From Sulfuriferula multivorans (GTDB lineage Bacteria; Pseudomonadota; Gammaproteobacteria; Burkholderiales; Thiobacillaceae), in contig JAAFGW010000210.1 in the NCBI GenBank assembly GCA_010365175.1, positions 1 through 5,470 on the forward strand: 5,470 nt of DNA, in the 5' to 3' direction. Each line of letters starts with the position of its first letter. Within the stretch, counting starts at the first letter, position 1. A program made the position numbers and the translations under genes. Shown here piece by piece: positions 1 to 5,470 of this stretch. Below the pieces are notes generated by a model, which saw only the letters and a program-made list of their open reading frames with translations, was not told the DNA's origin and did not search any database.

Positions 1-212
1 GTTTCAGCCGAGGCGCCCGATTCGGTCACATAGTGCAGCGACACGATGGCAGTCGTGGGGAAATAAGCGTGCTGCAACTTTTCGCCGGGTTCGTAGAGAC
101 TTTCACCGAGCCGTAAAGGGACCAGCTCCAGATGCGCGGCAAGGGCATCAAATTCAGCCGTGGGCAGCGCGGCAAGAAGGTGATTTTGACTCGGATTATG
201 AATTGATGACAT
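1..212 (-). CDS. Crp/Fnr-family transcriptional regulator, N-terminal part (cut by left edge)
   Basis: The first 70 codons of a gene reading leftwards off the window. The protein begins MSSIHNPSQNHLLAALP and continues with the pattern of the N-terminal cyclic-nucleotide-binding-like beta barrel of a Crp/Fnr subfamily common in proteobacteria: ...HLELVPLRLGESLYEPGE, then YFPTTAIVSL and ESGASAE. The effector pocket and the C-terminal helix-turn-helix lie outside the window, so ligand and DNA target cannot be read. The start is the only ATG in frame near this motif; an in-frame TGA lies at 222-224. The ribosome site is poor: AGGA at 228-231 is 15 bases from the ATG. The gene follows the receiver-PAS gene by 24 bases with no terminator between, so it is probably the last known member of the operon and a candidate transcriptional output of the kinase system. 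The family call is strong; the function is inferred. Confidence 0.85.
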   Translation of the reverse strand, partial: MSSIHNPSQNHLLAALPTAEFDALAAHLELVPLRLGESLYEPGEKLQHAYFPTTAIVSLHYVTESGASAE

Positions 213-236
213 CGCTGACAGTCAGGGTCCTGTGTT

Positions 237-1112
237 CTATTTCTTGGCTGTGAGTTCCACGCCGATTCCGCGGTACCCAACAAAGCGGCTGGACTGATTG
301 AACATCGGCTCACCGCTCACCTGAAACTGTTGACGCGAGCCATCGGCATTGACGCGATGGAACATGAAATCCAGGAACGGCTGGCGCTCGGCAATGATGG
401 CCTGCAGCGTCTTCCGCTCGGCTTCATTCCAACCCACATCCTGTGCTTCGCTCGCATTGCCCGCCAAGGCATCAACACGGATGCCGAGCATCTCAAGTAC
501 TGGACCGGACACCTTGGTGAAGTTCATGTTCTCGTCCTGCTCCCAGTACCAGTCGGAAGCCAGTTCGGTCAGGCTACGATAACGGGCTTCACTTTCGCGC
601 AGTTCGGCGGTTCGCTCCTGCACCGTTTGCTCCAGCTCTTTGTTGTAATTCTCGAGCTTTTTGTATAGCAGCCGCACTTCCAGCATGTTGCGGATGCGTG
701 TCCTGACTTCGACCAGGTCGAACGGCTTGCTGATGAAATCCTTGGCACCGGCCTGCAGCGCACGCAGCTTGTGACCCGGTTGGGCCGTGATCACGAGGAC
801 GGGGAGGTAGCCGTCCGTATCGTTAGTCTTGAGTCCTTCCATCACCTGAAATCCATCCATGCCGGGCATCTGCAGGTCAAGCAGGATCAGGTCGTAGTGG
901 TTGGCGTGATGCAGCGCACACACGGTATGCGGATCCATCGTCGACGTCATGCGCTGATAGCCCACTTCACGCAGCAAGTCCTCCAGCAATCGCACATTGG
1001 CTTCCTGATCATCCACAATCAGAATGCTGGCGTTAAGAATGTCCTGTTCGCTGATCATGGTAGCCGTCCGGTTGCTTTCATTAATACTGTGACCCAGTTC
1101 TTTGAGGTGCAT
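237..1112 (-). CDS. Response regulator: receiver domain plus PAS domain, no output domain
   Basis: A 291-residue cytoplasmic protein from the ATG at 1112. The receiver domain spans about residues 28-150, with acidic pair D34/D35, phospho-acceptor D79 in LILLDLQMPGMDGF, T109 and K129 (KPFD). A likely coiled coil (about 150-178) leads to a PAS domain (about 178-288) beginning YRSLTELASDWYWEQDE and ending GYRGIGVEL, where the protein stops at TAKK. In related proteins this kind of PAS is usually followed by a GGDEF, EAL or kinase domain; here none follows, and only 24 bases separate it from the next gene. It may signal by protein-protein contact. Start choice: ATG 1112 has a strong ribosome site (AGAGGTGA at 1118-1125, 5 bases away). 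GTG 1121 overlaps the previous stop as GTGA. ATG 1058 would match the start of the paralogue. The receiver is a close paralogue of the one in the upstream GGDEF gene. Confidence 0.9.
   Translation of the reverse strand: MHLKELGHSINESNRTATMISEQDILNASILIVDDQEANVRLLEDLLREVGYQRMTSTMDPHTVCALHHANHYDLILLDLQMPGMDGFQVMEGLKTNDTDGYLPVLVITAQPGHKLRALQAGAKDFISKPFDLVEVRTRIRNMLEVRLLYKKLENYNKELEQTVQERTAELRESEARYRSLTELASDWYWEQDENMNFTKVSGPVLEMLGIRVDALAGNASEAQDVGWNEAERKTLQAIIAERQPFLDFMFHRVNADGSRQQFQVSGEPMFNQSSRFVGYRGIGVELTAKK
630..1031 (-). repeat. Receiver-domain duplication, copy in the receiver-PAS gene
   Basis: This encodes the receiver and first linker of the receiver-PAS protein. It is a gap-free match to 1643-2044 at protein level: about 105 of 134 residues identical by hand count (about 78%), including TSTMDPH, HYDLILLDLQMPGMDGFQVME and TAQPGHKLRALQAGAKDFI. 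Similarity ends in the linker after LLYKxLExY. Confidence 0.85.
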
Positions 1113-1117
1113 TGACG

Positions 1118-1125
1118 TCACCTCT
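1118..1125 (-). promoter_or_regulatory. Ribosome-binding site of the receiver-PAS gene, over the previous stop codon
   Basis: On the minus strand AGAGGTGA, close to the full anti-Shine-Dalgarno complement, sits 5 bases before ATG 1112 and includes the TGA stop (1118-1120) of the GGDEF gene. It decides in favour of ATG 1112 over GTG 1121, which would have no spacer to this site. It also suggests translational coupling between the two regulators. Confidence 0.6.
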
Positions 1126-2071
1126 CTATTGCCAATAGTTCAGTGCGCGCTGCAATGCGGTAATTGTTCTTGCCTGAGTGCTTGGCTTCATACAAGGCCA
1201 AATCCGCGCTCTTCATCAGCGTTTCGACTTCATCGCCATGCATGGGATACATGCTCACGCCGACGCTTGCAGTCATGCTCACGTCCCGACCCTGAATCCG
1301 ATAAGGTTGTGAGAGCGCCTGAATCACTTTTGACGCCAGGCTGGCAACACCGTCGGCATCACTTATTTCCCACAAACCGATCACGAATTCGTCGCCCCCC
1401 ATGCGTGCCACCGTATCCTCCTGACGCACCGCTGCCTCCAGCCGATCGGCGACTATCGTCAGCAGCATGTCCCCCACATCGTGGCCCAGGCTGTCGTTGA
1501 TCTGCTTGAAGCCGTCCAGATCCAGATACATCACTGCCATGGCGCTCTTGTTTCTGTGCGCATGTGCGATGGCCAACGAGACCCTGTCTGTCAAGAGCCG
1601 CCTGTTTGGCAGCCCGGTCAAAGCGTCGTGCATCGCCATGGATTCGAGTGCGTGGCTGTATTGCTCGAGTTGCTTGTATAACAGGCGCACCTCAAGCATG
1701 TTGTGGATGCGCGTCCTGGCTTCCATGAAATCAAAAGGTTTGGCGATAAAATCCTTCGCGCCGGCCTGCAGCGCCCGCAGCTTGTGTCCTGGCTGGGCCG
1801 TGATTGCGAGGACGGGAAGGTAGCCGTCGGGTTCAATTTCCTTCAGACACTCCATCACCTGGAAGCCATCCATGCCGGGCATCTGCAGGTCAAGCAGGAT
1901 CAAGTCGTAATGATTGGCGCGATGCAGATCACACACAACATGCGGATCCATCGTCGAGGTCACGCAGCGATAGCCGGCTTCACTCAGCATGTGCTCCAGC
2001 AACAGCACATTGGTTTCCAGGTCATCTACGATCAGAATGCTGGCACCAAGCATGGTGTCGCTATCAATCAT
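1118..2071 (-). CDS. Response regulator with GGDEF diguanylate cyclase domain
   Basis: A 317-residue PleD/WspR-like protein expected to make c-di-GMP from two GTP in the cytoplasm, controlled by phosphorylation. Receiver (about 9-128): acidic pair D16/D17, phospho-acceptor D61, T91 and K111 are all present. A short helical linker (about 128-145) leads straight to the GGDEF domain (about 146-310), which starts HDALTGLPNRR. Active-site features are intact: D184 in DLDGFKQIND, the GHDVGD segment and GGDEF at 225-229. The inhibitory site RxxD is also present (R216-Q-E-D219) at the usual distance before GGDEF, so product inhibition is expected. There is no EAL domain. The start ATG 2071 overlaps the end of the kinase gene by 8 bases and has AGG at 2080-2082, 8 bases upstream. 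The coupling to the kinase makes it a likely direct or relayed phosphorylation target. Biochemical activity is inferred from the motifs. Confidence 0.95.
   Translation of the reverse strand: MIDSDTMLGASILIVDDLETNVLLLEHMLSEAGYRCVTSTMDPHVVCDLHRANHYDLILLDLQMPGMDGFQVMECLKEIEPDGYLPVLAITAQPGHKLRALQAGAKDFIAKPFDFMEARTRIHNMLEVRLLYKQLEQYSHALESMAMHDALTGLPNRRLLTDRVSLAIAHAHRNKSAMAVMYLDLDGFKQINDSLGHDVGDMLLTIVADRLEAAVRQEDTVARMGGDEFVIGLWEISDADGVASLASKVIQALSQPYRIQGRDVSMTASVGVSMYPMHGDEVETLMKSADLALYEAKHSGKNNYRIAARTELLAIER
1643..2044 (-). repeat. Receiver-domain duplication, copy in the receiver-GGDEF gene
   Basis: The partner of 630-1031. This copy begins at ASILIVDD (residue 10) and ends in the linker at residue 143, just before the GGDEF domain. 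The two genes thus share a receiver module but carry different C-terminal domains. Confidence 0.85.
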
Positions 2072-5051
2072 TAGTCAGGCCTGGCTGCACAGGACCGTCT
2101 AATTTTGCGTCCGAAAACGCCAACGCCTTATCCAGTGCGTCCGTGAACTCGTTGACCTTGATCGGCTTGGTGAGATAGTTGAAGAATCCCGCCTCCAACC
2201 CTTTCTCGATATTGTGGGGCATGGCGTCGGCACTGAGAGCAATGACCGGAATATGGGCCGTAGTAGGGTCGTCATGCAGCACTTTCAGCGCTTCGAATCC
2301 GCTCATGCCCGGCAGATTGATGTCCATCAGGATCACATCCGGCAGATGGGTGCGCGCCAGTGCAATGCCTTGATTGCCGTCGCGCGCACTGAGCATGTGC
2401 AGCTGAGGGTGGTCCTCGATGATTTGCTCGACCAGCATCAGGTTAGCCGGATTGTCTTCAACATAGACCAGCGTGTGAACCCCTCCTCTTGCCCGAACTT
2501 GCCCTGAAATGGGTTCGGGCATGATGCTGCCCGCGGCAAGTTGCGGCTTTTCGTCAACGTTCAGCTCCATCCAGAATTCGCTGCCTACGCCAACCGTGCT
2601 TTCCACGCCGACCATCCCCCCCATCAGTTCGACCAGTTGCTTGGTGACCACCAGGCCGATGCCGGTTCCTTCCACGGGGCCGTGCTCTTGCCCCAGCCGA
2701 TTGAACGGATGAAATAGCTGCAGCAGCTTGTGCGGTGGCAAACCCTCACCGCTGTCTTTGACGCTGATGCGGAGTCGCTCCGGGCTGACCAGGCTGCATC
2801 GCACCTCGACCGTTCCATGCTCGCGGTTGTATTTGATCGCATTGGACAGCAGATTGATCAGCGCCTGCTTGACGCGGACGCGATCGGCATTGACATGCCA
2901 ATCGGGATCGAACGGAGGGAAGCTGATCTGGATGTCGCGTTGTTGCAATTGCGGTTCTATCATGGCCTCACATTCATGCAACACTTCGATCAGCGACACC
3001 GACTCATGCGAAATCAAAAGCGTACCGGACTCGATCACCGCGAGATCGAGGATCTCGTTGATCAGGTCCAGCAGATACCATCCTGCCTTGGTAATCTGAT
3101 GCAGCCTGACAGTCTGGGCGGCCGTTGGCGGGGGCGAGCCGGCCTCAAGCAACTGGGCGAAACCGAGGATGGCATTGAGCGGAGTGCGCAGTTCATGGCT
3201 CATGCTGGACAAAAAATCCGATTTCGCGAGGTTAGCTTTTTCCGCCACGAACCGGGCGCGCTCAAGCTCGACGTTCTTGTTCTGCAGTACCTGGTCCAGG
3301 CGCTTGCGCTCCGTGATATCGCGCGCTGCGGCAAACACGCCCTGCAGCTCCCCGTCAGCATTATAGAAAGTGGCCGCGTTATACGACACCACGGTTTCCC
3401 CGTCGAATTTGTGGAGTGCGGTGAGCTCGTAGTCGCTCAAGTTTTTGTCTCTCAGCACCTGCTTGATGCCTGCCTCGGCCCGTGCCGGATCGGTGAAGTA
3501 ATGCTTGAACGGTGTGCCGATCAGCTCGTCGCGCGGGCAACCGGTGAGCGCCACCATCTGTTGGTTGACATCGGTAATGATGCCAGCCGGATCGGTCGTC
3601 ATCAGCGCATCAATGTTGGATTCGATCAGCGATCGAGTATAGAACTGCTGGTCACGCAAGGCCTGTTGCACGGCATATTCCCCGGTGACATCACGGAACA
3701 CCAGTACCGCACCGACCACCTGACTGTCGCGGTCGCGAATCGGTGCGCAGCTGTCGGCGATCGCACACTCACTGCCATCGCGGGCAACCAGCACGGTGTG
3801 GTTTGCCATGCCCTGTGTCGTGCCATGCGCCAGCGTGGCCATGACCGGAATCGTTGTGGGCTGACGAGTTTCCTGGCTGATGATATGAAAAACGTCCTCA
3901 ACCGGGAGCCCGATCGCGTCTGTCTGCGTCCAGCCCGTGAGTTTTTGGGCCAGGGGATTCAGGAGCGTCACCCGCCCTTCGGCATCGGTTGCGATCACCG
4001 CATCGCCGATGGAATGGAGCGTGACGGCGAACTTTTCCTCGCTGACCTGCAAAGTGGCGTAGGCCTGCAGCAGCTGGCTATTGGTCGTTACTTGAACCTC
4101 GAGCAATTGCTGTCGCTCGGCCTCAACCTGCTTGCGCGCAGTGTTGTCTGTCGCGATCAAAAGATAACCGATGACAGCGTCTTGATCCCCGCGCAACGCG
4201 GTAAACGATACGATCGCCGGGAAACGGCTGCCGTCCTTGCGGATGCAGGTCAGCTCGTAGATGTCCTCGATGCCGAGTGCAGCCTTGAACGCCAGCGCAT
4301 CGAAGCCTGGCATAACCTGTGTTTCGTGTTCGGTGCTCAATGCCATGGCGCGCGCGATGACTTCCTGCGGATCAAAAATGTCAGCCGGTGTGATCTTGTT
4401 CAGCACATCGGCTGCCGTGTAGCCCGTCATGCGCTCCGCGCCGACGTTAATAAGCTGAATGATGCCTTTCGCGTCAGTGGCGATACTCGAAAAGTTGGTG
4501 CTGTTGAAAATCGCGTTCTGCAGGGCGCCCGCCTTGAGCAGCGCCTCTTCAGCATGTTTGCGCGCGGTGTTGTCCGTACCGATCAACAGATAACCGATGA
4601 TGGCGCCTTGATCGTCGCGCAGTGCAGTGACTGATACGACCGCCGGAAAGCGGCTGCCATCCTTGCGGATGTAGGTCAGCTCATAGATGTCCTCAATGCC
4701 GCGCGAAGCCTTGAACACCAAGGCCTCAAAGCCTGGCGCAATATGAGTGCCGAGTTCGACGCTCAACACCTTGGCGCGCGCGATCACTTCCTGCGGGTCG
4801 GAAATATCAGCCGGGGTGATCTTGTTCAGGACATCGGCAGCCGCGTAACCCAGCATGCGCTCAGCGCCGACGTTGAAAATCTGGATGACGCCCTTCTCGT
4901 CGGTGGCGATACTCGAAAAATTGGCACTATTGAGAATCGCGTTCTGCAAGGCCCCGGTCTTAAGCAAGGTCTCCTGACGGCGGAGCTCGGTGATGCCTTC
5001 ACTCTTGCCGGTGGGGCTGGCAAGGGTGGAATCGTTTACTGTATCGGACAT
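2064..5051 (-). CDS. Soluble PAS-rich hybrid sensor histidine kinase
   Basis: A 995-residue protein without signal peptide or membrane segments, so presumably a cytoplasmic sensor. Domains in order: PAS1 (about 33-165) and PAS2 (175-307), which are near copies; PAS3 (338-456); PAS4 (467-582, ending AARDITERKR); coiled coil (about 580-612); dimerisation/phospho-acceptor domain with H619 in SHELRTPLN; ATPase domain (about 720-832) with N737 in the N box, DSGEG at 766-770, an F-box-like LFHPFNRLG at 779-787 and GTGIGL at 795-800; and a receiver (about 860-975) with E865/D866, D910 in VILMD, S940 and K962. All catalytic residues look intact. No HPt domain follows, so the system is a hybrid kinase lacking its own transfer module. 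The PAS ligand cannot be read from the sequence. Start ATG 5051 has only a weak ribosome site (GGA about 8 bases upstream). It is the first gene of the probable operon with the two response regulators. Confidence 0.95.
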   Translation of the reverse strand: MSDTVNDSTLASPTGKSEGITELRRQETLLKTGALQNAILNSANFSSIATDEKGVIQIFNVGAERMLGYAAADVLNKITPADISDPQEVIARAKVLSVELGTHIAPGFEALVFKASRGIEDIYELTYIRKDGSRFPAVVSVTALRDDQGAIIGYLLIGTDNTARKHAEEALLKAGALQNAIFNSTNFSSIATDAKGIIQLINVGAERMTGYTAADVLNKITPADIFDPQEVIARAMALSTEHETQVMPGFDALAFKAALGIEDIYELTCIRKDGSRFPAIVSFTALRGDQDAVIGYLLIATDNTARKQVEAERQQLLEVQVTTNSQLLQAYATLQVSEEKFAVTLHSIGDAVIATDAEGRVTLLNPLAQKLTGWTQTDAIGLPVEDVFHIISQETRQPTTIPVMATLAHGTTQGMANHTVLVARDGSECAIADSCAPIRDRDSQVVGAVLVFRDVTGEYAVQQALRDQQFYTRSLIESNIDALMTTDPAGIITDVNQQMVALTGCPRDELIGTPFKHYFTDPARAEAGIKQVLRDKNLSDYELTALHKFDGETVVSYNAATFYNADGELQGVFAAARDITERKRLDQVLQNKNVELERARFVAEKANLAKSDFLSSMSHELRTPLNAILGFAQLLEAGSPPPTAAQTVRLHQITKAGWYLLDLINEILDLAVIESGTLLISHESVSLIEVLHECEAMIEPQLQQRDIQISFPPFDPDWHVNADRVRVKQALINLLSNAIKYNREHGTVEVRCSLVSPERLRISVKDSGEGLPPHKLLQLFHPFNRLGQEHGPVEGTGIGLVVTKQLVELMGGMVGVESTVGVGSEFWMELNVDEKPQLAAGSIMPEPISGQVRARGGVHTLVYVEDNPANLMLVEQIIEDHPQLHMLSARDGNQGIALARTHLPDVILMDINLPGMSGFEALKVLHDDPTTAHIPVIALSADAMPHNIEKGLEAGFFNYLTKPIKVNEFTDALDKALAFSDAKLDGPVQPGLTND
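4122..4973 (-). repeat. Tandem duplication encoding PAS1 and PAS2 of the histidine kinase
   Basis: Two adjacent units of 426 bases: 4548-4973 (residues 27-168) and 4122-4547 (residues 169-310). The encoded copies align with a constant offset of 142 residues and no gaps. By hand count about 28 of 133 core positions differ (about 79% identity). Shared blocks include NFSSIATD, NVGAERM, DVLNKITPADI, DPQEVIARA and IRKDGSRFPA. The duplicated unit is one PAS domain plus its linker helix, so the heptad register between domains is preserved. Confidence 0.9.
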
Positions 5052-5274
5052 GGTTGATTTCCGTTAAAAGCGAACTTCAATCCGGAGGCAGGCCGTGCTT
5101 GCTGAACCCACAACAGATGATTGCGCCTACCCAGTCGCAGAAAAGCGAATCTTCCCCGAGACGAAGAAGGATCATCACCGCCTTTCCGAGGCGTGTCTGT
5201 GTGCTGGGGCACATAAGCCGATCAAGGGTACGCAGCTTTGTGCGGCCTTCAGTTTAACGTCATCGCCCAGAGAA

Positions 5275-5303
5275 ATTGCACGCATCCACGCGTTTCCATT
5301 CAA
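5275..5303 (-). promoter_or_regulatory. Candidate sigma70 promoter for the kinase operon
   Basis: On the minus strand, TTGAAT (5298-5303) and TGCAAT (5275-5280) are separated by 17 bases. Each box matches its consensus at 4 of 6 positions. It would give a leader of about 215 bases before the kinase ATG. Such matches occur by chance, so this is only a candidate. Confidence 0.25.
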
Positions 5304-5327
5304 CAGCACGAGGTCGTCCGCTAGAAT
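5299..5327 (+). promoter_or_regulatory. Candidate promoter for the DUF815-like gene, possibly leaderless
   Basis: TAGAAT at 5322-5327 is a good -10 box (5 of 6). TTCAAC at 5299-5304, 17 bases before it, is a weak -35 box. Transcription would begin about 7 bases after the -10 box, at or next to the A of ATG 5334. This fits the absence of a ribosome-binding site. Confidence 0.35.
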
Positions 5328-5333
5328 TCATGC

Positions 5334-5470
5334 ATGGATCCTGATCTCAAGCCCCTATTGCCCCGTATCGAACGCTTGCTCGACCGTCTCGACAGCGTTT
5401 CATCCCCCACGCCACTGAGCTGGGAAACCACCCGCGCCGCCCGCTGGTCGGCACAGGCGGGTGGGTTGAA
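5334..5470 (+). CDS. Probable DUF815-family ATPase, N-terminus (cut by right edge)
   Basis: The first 45 codons of a plus-strand gene: MDPDLKPLLPRIERLLDRLD, then a proline-containing linker and LSWETTRAARW, still open at the window edge. From memory, a leucine-rich helix of the type LLxRxExLLxRL followed by a W...RW motif is typical of the N-terminus of proteobacterial DUF815 P-loop ATPases, whose Walker motifs come later. Those motifs are outside the window, so this is a moderate call and the cellular role of the family is not established. An in-frame TAG at 5322-5324 leaves ATG 5334 as the first start. There is no ribosome site at a useful distance; GAGG at 5310-5313 is 20 bases away. The gene is divergent from the kinase operon and probably unrelated in function. 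Confidence 0.6.
   Translation, partial: MDPDLKPLLPRIERLLDRLDSVSSPTPLSWETTRAARWSAQAGGL

Larger units (their letters stand above)
5052..5333. other. Intergenic region between divergent genes
   Basis: 282 bases with no convincing gene on either strand. Open frames crossing it on the plus strand have no domain-like sequence, and one runs into the divergent gene out of frame. It must hold the promoters of the kinase operon and of the gene at 5334. The clearest structures are a small hairpin TGTGC-TGGG-GCACA (5200-5213) and candidate promoters at its right end. I see no terminator, which is expected between divergent genes. Confidence 0.6.

Noticed and set aside
215..225. Inverted repeat CTGAC-A-GTCAG between the receiver-PAS and Crp/Fnr genes
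   Set aside because: A one-base loop cannot form a stable hairpin and there is no T-run after it, so it is not a terminator. As an operator it is too short to claim.
26..313. A 95-codon minus-strand frame overlapping the start of the Crp/Fnr gene
   Set aside because: It is a shadow in another frame. The true frame, starting at 212, gives a clear Crp/Fnr N-terminus and this one gives no recognisable domain.
1113..1120. Perfect palindrome TGACGTCA at the junction of the two regulator genes
   Set aside because: Eight bases is short enough for chance, and it sits inside a gene overlap where the ribosome site and stop codon already explain the sequence.
2730..4634. A 634-codon open frame on the plus strand, antisense to the kinase gene
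   Set aside because: It lies wholly inside a kinase gene with intact motifs, its translation shows no recognisable domain, and long antisense frames arise readily from codon bias in GC-rich genes.
5200..5213. Hairpin TGTGC-TGGG-GCACA in the intergenic region as a terminator or riboswitch
   Set aside because: The five-pair stem is short, no T-run follows on either strand, and no known riboswitch motif surrounds it.
5054..5418. Two plus-strand frames of 67 and 107 codons in the intergenic region
   Set aside because: Their composition is low in information, they show no domain, the longer one overlaps the DUF815-like gene out of frame, and neither has a convincing ribosome site.

Overview
This window reads as a stretch of a mid-to-high-GC betaproteobacterial chromosome (Burkholderiales or Nitrosomonadales type). 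That placement is an inference from the style of the PAS repeats in the histidine kinase, the Crp/Fnr subfamily and the DUF815-like neighbour; no marker gene is present. Nearly all of the window is one signalling operon on the minus strand, plus the first codons of a divergent gene at the right edge.

Layout in the direction of transcription (right to left): a 995-residue soluble hybrid histidine kinase with four PAS domains and a C-terminal receiver (5051-2064); a receiver-GGDEF diguanylate cyclase with intact active and inhibitory sites (2071-1118, overlapping the kinase gene by 8 bases); a receiver-PAS protein with no recognisable output domain (about 1112-237, with its ribosome-binding site over the previous stop codon); and, after a 24-base gap, the N-terminal part of a Crp/Fnr-family regulator that runs off the left edge (212-1). 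The tight spacing argues for one co-transcribed unit. A 282-base gap (5052-5333) separates the kinase from a plus-strand gene starting at 5334, probably a DUF815-type ATPase, which runs off the right edge.

How the parts may work together (inference): the kinase senses an internal signal through its PAS array and feeds phosphate to its own receiver and to the two free-standing receivers. One of these controls c-di-GMP synthesis. The other carries a PAS sensor only. The Crp/Fnr protein would be a plausible transcriptional output. No HPt domain is encoded here, so either an HPt protein lies elsewhere or the kinase phosphorylates the receivers directly.

Two internal duplications stand out. The first two PAS domains of the kinase are a gap-free tandem repeat of 142 residues, about 79% identical by hand count. 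The receiver domains of the two response regulators are about 78% identical over 134 gap-free residues and then diverge sharply into GGDEF or PAS. I see no mobile elements, RNA genes or CRISPR arrays. The component families are known; the unusual part is how they are combined.
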